Shown: positions 7,245 to 15,515, counted from the first letter of the stretch. The stretch is DNA of 64,000 bases from Bacteroidaceae bacterium (GCA_017649485.1 JAGCGS010000068.1:62001-126000); one strand, 5' to 3'. Notes: generated from the letters alone by a model not told the origin. Numbers and translations are program-made.

Positions 7245-9707
7245 ATGAATATTTTTAGAAGATATATCGGTTACTTTAGCGTTGCCACTTTATTGTTGGT
7301 AACAGGCTTTATGATTGTTGCCTGCCAAGGACAGCAGAATGACGATTTGGAGTCTATGCTCACCAGTCTTAACAGCTCGAATACCAAGAAGCCAGTGGAA
7401 TGTGTAGTTAGCAGTTATGATTTTTCTACTGACTATAAGTTCATGGATCTTACGTTAAAGCTCAACAAAGGATTGGGCGCGTTGGAGCTTTCCGATACAG
7501 CTTCTGTGAAAATGGTTATCCGCCAAAAAGCAGGCCTCACAAGAGGTATCTTGGTGGACGACAATCGTCCTCCTGTTCTTTATAGCATCAAGAATGTGGC
7601 AAAAGAAGAGGTGGCGAAAGATAGTGTAAAGATGCTGATGCTCGTCGATCTCTGCCAGCCTCAGTATTTGGTGGATCTTGAGCGTCAGGCTGTGCAGGAA
7701 GTGCGAACCCTGCTGGATGCCAACCAGCTGTACGTGGCTTTCATGCAGGGAGATAAAGTGTCTGAGACATACGAGGCTACCGACTATATCATCAATAATT
7801 ATTTCCAGAGTCAGTCCGTTCCGTTCATCTATCTTTATCGTTCTTTATTGGAGAAGCTGACGGAGATGGCCGACCCCAACAGTGTGTTTGCCAGAGGTAA
7901 ACATAAGGGCTTGATTGTGTTGTCAAATGGCAAGACATACAATGATGACCGTCCACTCGACCCCCGTCATTTTGAGATTCAGCAGCGTTTGGCTGAGTTG
8001 GCTCCACAGCTTAAGGGTCAAGAAATATGGGTGAGTTTTGCCCAGTTCTCTGATAACGCGGGAACTGCCAGAAATGCCAATGACGCTATGCAGTCAGCTA
8101 CAGCCAGCAATCAGCAGGAATTGGGTATTATGCAACTGTTGTGCACCCAGACACTTGGTGTCTTCCAAAACTCTTTTGACTGGCCAACATTGCGCGATGA
8201 CTTTATGAAAGAGCATGAGATTGACTACGATGATTACCGCATTACGCTGATGATGCCCGACCATAAAGTGTTCCGTGGTAATCGCATGTCACTCGACTTG
8301 GATTTCTTCAACAAGCAGACTGGTGAGCAAATAACCACCTGCCATCATGATTATGCGATAGGCAGTGTATATCATCCCATCATTGTCAGGGGAAAAAGGC
8401 TCAATGAGGTTTTGCTGGAAGGACTTTTGGTGGCGGTATTGCTCTCATTGGCCATCTATCTTACTTTGCAGGTTGTTGCTCCCTGGGTGCGTTACCAGCA
8501 CTTCCTCCGCAAGCATGTGATACGCTATACAGGTGCGCAGATGAGTAAAGATGGTATATTGCTGGACGAGTCGTGCTACCTGTGCAAAGCCCCCTTTGAG
8601 GTGGGAGATGAGGTGGTGACCAAGTGCGAGCATGTCATGCACAAGGAATGTTGGGATGAGAACGACTATCATTGTCCTGAGTATGGCCGTAATTGCGAGC
8701 ATGGCTCACATTATTATAATCAACACAACCTGTTGGATGTGCGCAATGCTACATTCTACATGCAGTGGATCATGGCTGGTGTGTTGGCTGGATTCTTGGC
8801 TTGGACATTCTTTATGCTGCGAATGCACCTCATTGATACCCAGATTATCACCTATATCCTGTTCTCATTCTATGGCATAACGCCTGATACCCCTGAAGCT
8901 GAGAAATTCCTCTTGGACTATTCCGCGCATTTGGATTTCCAACCAGCGTTTGGCTTCAGTATAAGCTTCTTCTCCACGCTGATTCTGTCATACCTTGCCT
9001 TGCGAAATGTCAAGTTCCAGAAGCGAAACACCAGCTCGTTCCTGCGAGCCATCATAGCCGGCCTATGCGGCTTCCTGTTTTTCGCATTCAGCTGTGTGGT
9101 GGCGATATTGTTAGATGTCAAGACCAACTCTATCATCCTTGATAGTGTGCCTTGGATTCTCATGACCACAGTCATCATGTATTGTGTTACCTTGCGCACC
9201 CGCATCCGTGTTCGTCCTCTGTGGCTGCTGATAGCCTGCTTGTTAGATATATTCCTTATGTATGCGTGGCTGCTGTTCTATCAAGACAGCCTGGTGGATT
9301 TCCGCCTGTTCCTGTTGCTCAGCTTCCTGTTCACGGCAGTTGTACTCGCCATCTGTATTGGCTTTGAGGCACCCCAGTCAGAGCACTATTTCCTGCAAAC
9401 AAGTGGAGCTATCAAGCCGTTGGACATTGCTCTCTACAAATGGATGCGTGCCAATCCTTCTGCTGTGGTTACATTGGGACAGTCTGTTGATTGCTCCATC
9501 CATCTGTCTTGGGACATCTCAGGCAATGTTGCCCCCATTCATGCAGAGCTTTACCTCAGGCGAGGCACTGTCTGGCTCAAGGCGTTGGAGAAGGGTGTGC
9601 TGTTCAACAATGAACCAATGGAGGATGGCGAAACAGAACCACTCAGTCATGGAAACAGCTTTACCATCGGCAATACCACATTTACTTATTTGGAGAAAGA
9701 CTTCTAA
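7245..9707 (+). CDS. vWA-like / RING-like / FHA-like polytopic membrane lipoprotein
   Basis: Start taken at the ATG 7245 (a TTG at 7239 is possible). The N-terminus has a lipobox (IVAC). Residues about 125-290 resemble a von Willebrand-A fold (KMLMLVDL, later GLIVLSNG) with a degenerate metal site. A membrane segment lies near 385-410. Residues 444-484 form a RING-H2-like set: C444, C447, C461, H463, H466, C469, C477, C484, with the last pair spaced C-x6-C instead of C-x2-C. Six further hydrophobic segments follow (about 505-715), then an FHA-like domain to the end (TLGQSVDCSIHL, IHAELYL), where the usual phosphothreonine-binding Arg is Gln. With the N-terminus periplasmic, seven membrane passes put both RING and FHA in the cytoplasm with the E2. 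It may combine the roles of the T6SSiii proteins TssR and TssN with an E3-like module. Confidence 0.65.
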   Translation: MNIFRRYIGYFSVATLLLVTGFMIVACQGQQNDDLESMLTSLNSSNTKKPVECVVSSYDFSTDYKFMDLTLKLNKGLGALELSDTASVKMVIRQKAGLTRGILVDDNRPPVLYSIKNVAKEEVAKDSVKMLMLVDLCQPQYLVDLERQAVQEVRTLLDANQLYVAFMQGDKVSETYEATDYIINNYFQSQSVPFIYLYRSLLEKLTEMADPNSVFARGKHKGLIVLSNGKTYNDDRPLDPRHFEIQQRLAELAPQLKGQEIWVSFAQFSDNAGTARNANDAMQSATASNQQELGIMQLLCTQTLGVFQNSFDWPTLRDDFMKEHEIDYDDYRITLMMPDHKVFRGNRMSLDLDFFNKQTGEQITTCHHDYAIGSVYHPIIVRGKRLNEVLLEGLLVAVLLSLAIYLTLQVVAPWVRYQHFLRKHVIRYTGAQMSKDGILLDESCYLCKAPFEVGDEVVTKCEHVMHKECWDENDYHCPEYGRNCEHGSHYYNQHNLLDVRNATFYMQWIMAGVLAGFLAWTFFMLRMHLIDTQIITYILFSFYGITPDTPEAEKFLLDYSAHLDFQPAFGFSISFFSTLILSYLALRNVKFQKRNTSSFLRAIIAGLCGFLFFAFSCVVAILLDVKTNSIILDSVPWILMTTVIMYCVTLRTRIRVRPLWLLIACLLDIFLMYAWLLFYQDSLVDFRLFLLLSFLFTAVVLAICIGFEAPQSEHYFLQTSGAIKPLDIALYKWMRANPSAVVTLGQSVDCSIHLSWDISGNVAPIHAELYLRRGTVWLKALEKGVLFNNEPMEDGETEPLSHGNSFTIGNTTFTYLEKDF

Positions 9708-9774
9708 GCAGGTAGCTGTGGGCATGTTTTAGCCTGAATTGAATCATTTTTCGTTTTTTTGAAAAAAAAGTTCC

Positions 9775-9798
9775 CCAAATATTTGGAGATATCCAAAT
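9775..9798. promoter_or_regulatory. Operator-like palindromes overlapping the SPFH promoter
   Basis: A perfect 12-base palindrome CCAAATATTTGG (9775-9786) runs into an inverted repeat ATTTGG-6-CCAAAT (9781-9798). Both cover the predicted -33 TTG at 9783-9785. Two GATATC words follow the -7 box. The operon encodes a ribbon-helix-helix protein, so autoregulation at this site is plausible. Confidence 0.45.
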
Positions 9799-9814
9799 TT
9801 CTTTGTTATCTTTG
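9783..9814 (+). promoter_or_regulatory. Predicted promoter of the SPFH operon
   Basis: TTG at 9783-9785, 21 bases, then TATCTTTG at 9807-9814: the Bacteroidetes housekeeping pattern. The ATG is 45 bases further on. Confidence 0.65.
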
Positions 9815-9859
9815 CGATATCAAAATGATATCAAACTAATCTTATAAAAATTAAAGACT

Positions 9860-10813
9860 ATGGGAACAAAGGAATTAAATTATCAGGGAACTACGATGAA
9901 CGGCTTCGCTATGCTGTTCTTCAATCTGTTGCTCACATTAGCTGGCATAGCTGCCATCGTGTTGTTTATCATCTATGGTGACTGGTGGCTTATTGTAGCG
10001 GGTCCATTGGCACTGCTGGTGTCATTCTTTATCTGGGCAGGATTCATCATGCTGGAGCCCAACGAGGCGCGCGTGTTGACTTTCTTCGGCAAGTATCGCG
10101 GCACCTTCACCAAGACTGGCTATTATTGGATTAACCCCTTCATGAGCACCAAGAAATTGTCTCTGCGTGCCAGAAACCTCGATGCTCAGCCCATCAAGGT
10201 GAATGACAAGACAGGTAACCCCATCATGATAGGTCTGGTACTGGTGTGGAAACTGAAAGACACCTACAAGGCTATGTTCGAGATTGATGCGCAGACTATG
10301 GCACAGGGCAATGTGAAGGCCGACCAGATCACCGCTGGCGTTTCAGGCATCATGAAGGCTTTGGAGCAGTTCGTACAGGTACAGAGCGACGCTGCTCTCC
10401 GTCAGGTGGCTGGACAGTATGCCTACGATGATACTGACGACAAGAGCCATGAACTGACCTTGCGTGGAGGTGGTGAGGAAATCAACCAGCAACTGGAAGA
10501 CAAGCTCAACGAGCGTCTGGCTCTGGCTGGCATCGAGGTGGTGGAAGCCCGCATCAACTACCTGGCTTACGCTCCTGAGATTGCTGCCGTAATGTTGCGT
10601 CGCCAGCAGGCTGCTGCCATCATCACTGCACGTGAGAAGATTGTAGAGGGTGCTGTATCTATGGTAAAGATGGCTCTCGATAAGCTTTCTAAAGAAGAGG
10701 TGGTGGAGCTGGATGATGAGAAGAAGGCTGCTATGGTGAGCAATCTCATGGTGGTGCTCTGTGGCGACGATGCTGCTCAGCCTGTGGTCAATACAGGTAC
10801 ACTGAATCATTAA
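9860..10813 (+). CDS. SPFH / band-7 domain membrane protein
   Basis: A 317-residue protein with two N-terminal membrane segments (about 14-38 and 43-66), followed by the SPFH domain: [34 protein letters not shown] and later [17 protein letters not shown], all typical of prohibitin/stomatin-like proteins. The C-terminal helical region (about 230-295) would drive oligomer formation at the inner membrane. It is the first gene of a three-gene operon with a ribbon-helix-helix protein and a DUF1648 membrane protein. The exact role of such bacterial SPFH proteins in Bacteroidales is not known to me. Confidence 0.85.
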   Translation: MGTKELNYQGTTMNGFAMLFFNLLLTLAGIAAIVLFIIYGDWWLIVAGPLALLVSFFIWAGFIMLEPNEARVLTFFGKYRGTFTKTGYYWINPFMSTKKLSLRARNLDAQPIKVNDKTGNPIMIGLVLVWKLKDTYKAMFEIDAQTMAQGNVKADQITAGVSGIMKALEQFVQVQSDAALRQVAGQYAYDDTDDKSHELTLRGGGEEINQQLEDKLNERLALAGIEVVEARINYLAYAPEIAAVMLRRQQAAAIITAREKIVEGAVSMVKMALDKLSKEEVVELDDEKKAAMVSNLMVVLCGDDAAQPVVNTGTLNH

Positions 10814-10832
10814 TCTCTAAATCGACCTTAGC

Positions 10833-11027
10833 ATGTCAAAGAAGGAAAACATGACCAAAAGCTTTGTGCTGCGTGTCGATGCGGAAACCATGAATGCTAT
10901 CGAGGCATGGGCGGCAGATGAGTTCCGCTCCACCAACGGACAGCTGCAATGGATTATCAATGAGGCATTGCGCAAAAGCGGAAGGCTGAAAAAATCGAAG
11001 AAAAATGAACTGGAAGAATCTGTTTAA
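10833..11027 (+). CDS. Small ribbon-helix-helix (Arc-type) DNA-binding protein
   Basis: A 64-residue protein. KSFVLRVDAETMNAIEAWAA is the strand plus first helix and STNGQLQWIINEALRKSG the second helix of an Arc/MetJ-like fold, which binds DNA as a dimer with the strand in the major groove. The C-terminal tail is basic. The gene starts 19 bases after the SPFH stop and overlaps the DUF1648 gene by 23 bases. It may regulate its own operon through the palindromes at 9775-9798 (inference). Confidence 0.75.
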   Translation: MSKKENMTKSFVLRVDAETMNAIEAWAADEFRSTNGQLQWIINEALRKSGRLKKSKKNELEESV

Positions 11028-11508
11028 CGAGAGGAGATCTAACAAGGTCTATAATGTGCGACTGCCTGTTACCTGGACCGACCGCATCATGGAGTTCATT
11101 GCCTTGACCTTGCTGCTCGCCATGTGGGTGGTGGCTGCTGTGCTCTGCCGTGAGTTGGAGGGCCATGAGATACCCACGCACTGGAACCTGTCAGGAGTGG
11201 TGGACAAGCAGTCTGACCCCATTTCGTTGCTGGTGATTGCCACAGCCTGGACATTCGTGATGCTCCTTACGGGCTTCTCGGCATATCGTCCGCGCCTGCT
11301 GAACCCACCCACAGCCATCACCACAGTGAAGCAGCTAAAGCTGTTGGTAACACAGACGCGTGTGATGAACATCATCCTCGGCATCATGGGCATCTTCATC
11401 CTGCTGGCTATGGTGAACGACGCCCCCATAATGGTTCTCATCCCAGCCCTCTTGCTCTTTATAGAGGTGCTGGTATTCAGCATCCTGATTCGCAGGGCTG
11501 GCAAATAA
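11005..11508 (+). CDS. DUF1648 (SdpI-like) membrane protein
   Basis: A 167-residue protein with four hydrophobic segments (about 27-45, 66-88, 115-135 and 138-158). The loop after the first contains IPTHWNLSGVVDKQ, the signature 'iP-HwN--G--d' of DUF1648, found also in the immunity/regulator SdpI of Bacillus. It overlaps the ribbon-helix-helix gene in another frame. The function in Bacteroidales is not established. Regulation is probably through the operon promoter at 9783-9814. Confidence 0.75.
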   Translation: MNWKNLFNERRSNKVYNVRLPVTWTDRIMEFIALTLLLAMWVVAAVLCRELEGHEIPTHWNLSGVVDKQSDPISLLVIATAWTFVMLLTGFSAYRPRLLNPPTAITTVKQLKLLVTQTRVMNIILGIMGIFILLAMVNDAPIMVLIPALLLFIEVLVFSILIRRAGK

Positions 11509-11515
11509 AACAGGA

Positions 11516-11552
11516 ACTCCCCCTCTCTGACACTTTCGTCCGGAGGGGGAGT
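11516..11552. terminator. Hairpin between convergent genes
   Basis: Ten-base arms (ACTCCCCCTC / GAGGGGGAGT) lie between the convergent DUF1648 and GH97 genes. The T-runs beyond the arms are short, so it is either a weak bidirectional terminator or a member of the CT-rich intergenic hairpins also seen at 51165-51290. Confidence 0.45.
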
Positions 11553-11655
11553 AATCTTTCTGTGTAGGGTAGGGTGTCAGGATTCATCCCATAAATCCCA
11601 TCCAAAGCAAAGAATAGATTATCGGTAGAGTGGGGGGGGTATCACTCCCCTCTCT

Positions 11656-13605
11656 CTATTCAATCACAGCTGCCCAGCCGCCATTCTTTGCCAGATGAAT
11701 ATCAAGCTTGGTAGATGCGCTCACCGCCTGCTCCACCTTATTATAATGCATCGCCTGGTATTCGGCATTCTTACCATCCTTGTATGCTGTCAGCCTGTGC
11801 TGCCCAGCCCCGATAAAGTCAAGGCTGATGGTGAAATCCCGTGCCGTTCCGTTCGTAATGGCTCCGATAAACCACTTGCTGCCCTTGCGTTTAGCCACCA
11901 CCACATACTCACCTGCGCTTGCCTCTAAGCAGCGGGTTTCATCCCAGGTAGTTGGCACTGAGGTTATATAGCGCGTGCAGTCATCAGCCTCATAATAGCG
12001 GGTAGGGTTATCTGCCAGCATCTGCACACCACTCTCCAGCACCACATACAGCGCCATCTGGTAAGCCCTCGTTCCCATCGCTGCGCTGTTAGGCCTTTGG
12101 GAATGATAGCGTTCCGGCTGCATGTTAAGCATGCCTCCAGGGGTGAAATCAGCAGCTCCCACAGCATTGCGGATAAAGGGGATAAACAGCGTGTTGCTGG
12201 TTGTGCATCTGCCCATCTGCTCAAGACCCAGCACACCCTCATAGCTCACGAGGTTCGGATATTCCTGCTCCAATCCAGCAGGTGTGAATGCCCCATGCCA
12301 ATCCACAATGATGTGATACTTAGCAGCTTCTATCATGGTTCGCTTGTAGAAATTCACCATCCACTGGTCGGCATGATCCATAAAGTCAATCTTCACGGCG
12401 GTGATGCCCCATTCAGCGTATGTCTTGAACAGTGTGTCAAAATGATTATATACAGCCAACCAGGGAAGCCACAGCACCACCTTCACGCCCTTCGCGTCGC
12501 AGTACTTGATCAGGTCAGGCAGGCGCAGGTTATCATTGCCATGCAGTGGATCTGTGGTACTCTTCGCCCATCCCTCATCCAAGAGGATATACTCAATGCC
12601 ATACTTGGCGGCAAAGTCGGCATAATAGCAATAGGTCTCATAGTTGCACCCAGCCTTGAAATCCACATCGGGACCGTAAGGCGTGGCACCGTTCCACCAT
12701 TCCCAAGAGAATTGTCCGGGCTTGATCCAGCTTGTGTCAGTCAGCACATTCCTGCGAGCCAGTTGTACAGGCACTGTCTGCTCGATGATGCCCTTTGAAT
12801 CCGTCACAGCCACCCATCTCCAAGGCAGTGCGCGTGTTCCGCTTGTTTTGGCTATGTAGTCAGCCTCCTTCGTGATTGTCTCGCCTCTGTCGCCCTGAGG
12901 CTCCCAAGCCAAGGGTGCCTTGGGGAAAATGGTAGTAATGGCATTGCCCTTTGCCAGCAGGAACATGTGCGGATAGTCATCCACATCGCTCTCGCCAATC
13001 AGCAGTTGCGTGTCGTTGGCACCAGAGAGCAGGACAGGTATGGTGGCCATCTTGCCGCTGTTTTCCCACTCAGCCAAGGAATTGGTTAGGTAAGGCTCCT
13101 CGTAGGAGGTGTGAAACGAGTCCTCTGTCTGGTAGTGGGCAGTAAAGCCTGGAGCGGGATGGATGTTGAACTGCTCGTCCATAATCTCCACATCACCCTT
13201 CTGATTCAGCACAAAGCGGTGGGCAACGGCATTGTTCATCACCCTCACCACCACCTGGTACTTGCCGAAGTTCAGCGTTGCCTCATTGTAGTTGTCATTA
13301 ATCTCCGAGAACTTCAGTGGCACCACAGGGTGAATCTTTTGGCTCACGCTGTTTCGTTTCACGCCCCTCACTTTGGCGTTGCTGCCCAGCACAGTGCCGC
13401 CCACATTCACCGTCACGCCCGTTTCTGTGTACATCACCTTGCCAGCCTTAGTCACAGTCCAGCTCAGTCCGTCCGCTTCCGTCTTCACATTCACGTTCAG
13501 TTGTCCGTCAGGCGATGTCACCACCGTATCTGCCTTTGCGTAGCTGCCAAGTAGGCAGAGGGCGGATGCAAGCATCGTGCATTTAAGAAAATCAAGTGTT
13601 TTCAT
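11656..13605 (-). CDS. GH97 glycoside hydrolase
   Basis: A 649-residue protein with signal peptide (MKTLDFLKCTMLASALCLLGSYAKA). The N-terminal beta-sandwich begins VVTSPDGQLNV, typical of GH97; the barrel holds FSWEWWNGATPYG, a LLDEGWAK segment, GITAVKIDFMDHADQ, then NLVSYEGVLGLEQ and the PGGMLNM segment; a C-terminal beta domain closes it. Family members cleave alpha-linked galactose or glucose. The Asp in VKIDF sits where retaining GH97 alpha-galactosidases carry their nucleophile, while inverting SusB-type enzymes use Glu bases, so I favour the retaining type (inference). Its own promoter lies upstream; no SusC/SusD partner is nearby. Confidence 0.85.
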   Translation of the reverse strand: MKTLDFLKCTMLASALCLLGSYAKADTVVTSPDGQLNVNVKTEADGLSWTVTKAGKVMYTETGVTVNVGGTVLGSNAKVRGVKRNSVSQKIHPVVPLKFSEINDNYNEATLNFGKYQVVVRVMNNAVAHRFVLNQKGDVEIMDEQFNIHPAPGFTAHYQTEDSFHTSYEEPYLTNSLAEWENSGKMATIPVLLSGANDTQLLIGESDVDDYPHMFLLAKGNAITTIFPKAPLAWEPQGDRGETITKEADYIAKTSGTRALPWRWVAVTDSKGIIEQTVPVQLARRNVLTDTSWIKPGQFSWEWWNGATPYGPDVDFKAGCNYETYCYYADFAAKYGIEYILLDEGWAKSTTDPLHGNDNLRLPDLIKYCDAKGVKVVLWLPWLAVYNHFDTLFKTYAEWGITAVKIDFMDHADQWMVNFYKRTMIEAAKYHIIVDWHGAFTPAGLEQEYPNLVSYEGVLGLEQMGRCTTSNTLFIPFIRNAVGAADFTPGGMLNMQPERYHSQRPNSAAMGTRAYQMALYVVLESGVQMLADNPTRYYEADDCTRYITSVPTTWDETRCLEASAGEYVVVAKRKGSKWFIGAITNGTARDFTISLDFIGAGQHRLTAYKDGKNAEYQAMHYNKVEQAVSASTKLDIHLAKNGGWAAVIE

Positions 13606-13634
13606 TGTCTTATCAGTTTTATTGTTTCCTCCTG

Positions 13635-13667
13635 CAAAGTTACAAAATATATTCTCTTATTGTACAA
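13635..13667 (-). promoter_or_regulatory. Predicted promoter of the GH97 gene
   Basis: On the - strand, TTG at 13667-13665, 22 bases, then TAACTTTG at 13642-13635, about 30 bases before the ATG. A GGAGG sequence follows within the leader. Confidence 0.6.
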
Positions 13668-13821
13668 ATATTATGATTGATTATTTGTGTTTTATTGGGT
13701 AGTAAGGGGGAAAATGGGAGGAGGAGAAAATACACTCTGCTGCCATTAGGGGCATTAAGTCCCCAACCCGTTCGGACGGATTTGTAATCCGAACGAACGA
13801 GGGTTCGAACGAACAGAGGAT

Positions 13822-13899
13822 ATAGCAATGGGGCTTGCCCCATTGTGAATGCATCATGTAATGGAAACAACAAGGGGGCAGAGCCCCCTTGCTATCCAT
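13822..13899. repeat. Double-hairpin repeat, left copy
   Basis: Two adjacent hairpins, GCAATGGGGC-TT-GCCCCATTG and CAAGGGGGC-AGA-GCCCCCTTG. The same pair recurs in inverse orientation at 17211-17275 with a diverged spacer, so the two copies bracket the accessory patch with the toxin-antitoxin, HU-like and smalltalk genes. Confidence 0.7.
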
Positions 13900-13969
13900 A
13901 TTCCCAATCCCGTTCTTTCGGATTTGTATAAATTGTTCATGCTCGGTGTACTCTAAGTACTAATTCTCC

Positions 13970-14042
13970 CGTTCGTTCGGATTTGCAATCCGAACGTATC
14001 GATTATCAGGATTTTTAATCCGAAATAATATTTATCGCATCA
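13970..14042 (+). repeat. Palindromic interspersed element, truncated copy
   Basis: Contains GTTCGGATTTGCAATCCGAAC, then CAGGATTTTTAATCCG and the start of the TATCGCAT segment, where it stops. The same order recurs at 14905, 15119, 15516, 17062, 17550 and (inverted) 58437. Shorter fragments lie at about 13768-13817 and 13909-13960. Confidence 0.7.
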
Positions 14043-14173
14043 CTACTGTCCAAAGAATTTTTCCTATAAGTTCAGCTGACCATCATTGGAGCCGACTCCG
14101 ACTTCTTGGGGAAAAAGTTCGTTGCCATAACGCTTTCACTTTGCTACGGGCACTCGGAATGTCAGATCGAGAA

Positions 14174-14515
14174 TTATTGTTCTTCTAACTCTTTGATGTA
14201 TTTTTCTATGAGAGGGCTTAATTCATCAAGGTCATTAACGATTGTTTCCCATAGTTTACTTGGAGAAACCTGATAATAACCATGCACCAAGACGTGACGC
14301 ATATCAATCATAACCCTCCAAGGCACTTCCCCATGAGATTCACGGAACTCATTAGTCAATTGGTATGACGCCTCACCTATCATCTCCATTTCTTTAACAA
14401 CGCCATAGAAGAAAATCTTGTCTTTTTGCAAACTTTCAAGAGTGAATCTCGTTCTAAGAGACAGCAATTCTTCCGTGAAGGTTAAAATATTTCTCAAATG
14501 GTCAATGTCACGTAT
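14174..14515 (-). CDS. hepT: HepT-like HEPN toxin of a TA pair
   Basis: About 107-113 residues, all helical. It carries the HEPN ribonuclease motif R-x4-H-x-Y (RHVLVHGY), as in HepT toxins. A TTG at 14497 gives 107 residues. However, the frame continues upstream to an ATA codon at 14515, directly after a TAG, which would give IRDIDHLRNIL, closely resembling the usual MRDI--L--IL start of this family; the true start is therefore uncertain. It overlaps the end of the antitoxin gene by eight bases if the ATA is used. HepT is inactivated by MntA through AMPylation of the Tyr in this motif in characterised pairs. Confidence 0.78.
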   Translation of the reverse strand: MRDIDHLRNILTFTEELLSLRTRFTLESLQKDKIFFYGVVKEMEMIGEASYQLTNEFRESHGEVPWRVMIDMRHVLVHGYYQVSPSKLWETIVNDLDELSPLIEKYIKELEEQ

Positions 14516-14816
14516 CTATTCTCTCATAAATCAATATTTTATCACGTTCTGCATTGTGGGCGGCAAATGGCAGAAGGGTCCCATCTTCCACCAAATCGAC
14601 CTCTTTATGAAGCGTGTCTTTCAGGATGCCATATAAGCGAGCATATCCAAATAAGGTGACATGGTCGTCGAAGATGACGAGGATATCCACGTCACTCTCC
14701 GCTGTCTCTTCTCCTCGCGAATACGATCCAAAAAGCCAAGCTTTCTTTACGGGTTGGTCTTTCAATGATTCCCGTATTCTGGGTATAAGCACATTTTGTG
14801 TATTAGGTGTCACCAT
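14508..14816 (-). CDS. mntA: MntA-like nucleotidyltransferase antitoxin
   Basis: A 102-residue minimal nucleotidyltransferase. The motif LFGSYSRGEETAESDVDILV matches G-S-x10-D-x-D of the MntA/DNA polymerase beta superfamily, with both metal-binding Asp residues present. It lies upstream of and overlaps the HEPN toxin, the standard antitoxin-first order. MntA adds AMP to the HepT active-site tyrosine. The pair sits among palindromic repeats, which suits a mobile or recently acquired locus. Confidence 0.82.
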   Translation of the reverse strand: MVTPNTQNVLIPRIRESLKDQPVKKAWLFGSYSRGEETAESDVDILVIFDDHVTLFGYARLYGILKDTLHKEVDLVEDGTLLPFAAHNAERDKILIYERIDT

Positions 14817-14904
14817 AACGCATTCTTATTTTCGTGCCAAATATATGGAATTCTTTCTGAATTACCAAAGGAAAGCAAATAATTCTCAATCTGTCAAAGA
14901 GCCC

Positions 14905-15094
14905 CGTTCGGACGGATTTGTAATCCGTCCGTATCGATTATAAGGATTTGAAATCCATAAAACATATATTAATCGCATTGCAAATGCTCATATTCAACAC
15001 GTTCGGATTACAAAATCGCGAGTAAGCGAGAGCAGAGTCAAGCATGCTTGAACTATGCCGAGCGTAAGCGATTTATCTAAATCCGAACGAACGA
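14905..15094 (+). repeat. Palindromic interspersed element with nested insert
   Basis: A full copy: CGTTCGGACGGATTTGTAAT..., AAGGATTTGAAATCC, TTAATCGCATTGCAAATGC, then CGTTCGGATTACAA. The last palindrome is interrupted at 15014-15079 by a second palindromic element, after which ATCCGAACGAACG completes it. Confidence 0.75.
15014..15079. repeat. Second palindrome family, nested copy
   Basis: About 66 bases. ATCGCGAGTAAGCGAGAGC on one side and GCGTAAGCGATTTAT on the other flank a core CAAGCATGCTTG. Standalone relatives lie at 16967-17033, 48918-48984 and, more diverged, 31192-31251. Confidence 0.7.
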
Positions 15095-15118
15095 GGGATG
15101 TTGAACGTTGACTCTATT

Positions 15119-15272
15119 GTTCAGTCGGATTTGTAATCCGACTGTACTGAATATCAGGATTTGTAATCCGTAAAAATATATTAATCGCATTGCAAATGCT
15201 TATATTCAATACGTTCGGATTACAAATCCGAACGAACGAGAGTGAGCGATTTATCTAAATCCGACCGAACAG
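15119..15272 (+). repeat. Palindromic interspersed element, partly nested copy
   Basis: The same order as the 14905 copy. It begins with CAGTCGGATTTGTAATCCGACTG (arms changed on both sides together) and ends with GAGTGAGCGATTTATCTAAAT, a remnant of the second palindrome family, followed by CCGACCGAAC. Confidence 0.7.
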
Positions 15273-15274
15273 GG

Positions 15275-15441
15275 TAGATGGTGTTATAGTTGAAGCGAGG
15301 CTCCTCCAACCAATCCTCGCAGAGGTCAATCAGGTTCTCCACAGCCTCCAATGGCGGCTCGTTGTTATCTTCAGTCTTGAAGCTTGTCTTGGTAAGCTCC
15401 CCCAGCGTAAAGTGCTAGGAGAGTTTCTTTGATTTATCCAT
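15275..15441 (-). pseudogene. Remnant of an M15-type peptidase gene
   Basis: Read on the - strand from an ATG at 15441: MDKSKKLS, an in-frame TAG at 15417-15415, then HFTLGELTKTS and AVENLIDLCEDWLEEPRFNY, after which the sequence runs into a palindromic repeat. HFTLGE-TKTS followed by a helix ending 'ENL--LC' is the N-terminal pattern of Bacteroidales M15A-type (D-Ala-D-Ala carboxypeptidase-like) peptidases, often found near HU-like and smalltalk genes. The catalytic part is missing, so this is a dead fragment. Confidence 0.65.
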
Positions 15442-15469
15442 TATAAAAGTAAAATATAAAATCACATTT

Positions 15470-15493
15470 GTTGCACCGTTGCACCGTTGCACC
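15470..15493. repeat. GTTGCACC tandem repeat, copy 1
   Basis: Nearly three ten-base units of the word GTTGCACC(GT). Preceded by ATCACATTTG. An inverted copy lies at 15822-15853 and a direct copy at 15982-16007. Confidence 0.75.
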
Positions 15494-15515
15494 AAGCTTT
15501 TAGCCAACCTTAGTT

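Noticed and set aside
12097..12798. A 233-residue + strand frame inside the GH97 gene
   Set aside because: It is antisense to a well-supported GH97 catalytic domain and shows no domain pattern.
14173..14816. HepT/MntA as an abortive-infection or phage-defence island
   Set aside because: No further defence gene is nearby; the pair alone does not support it.
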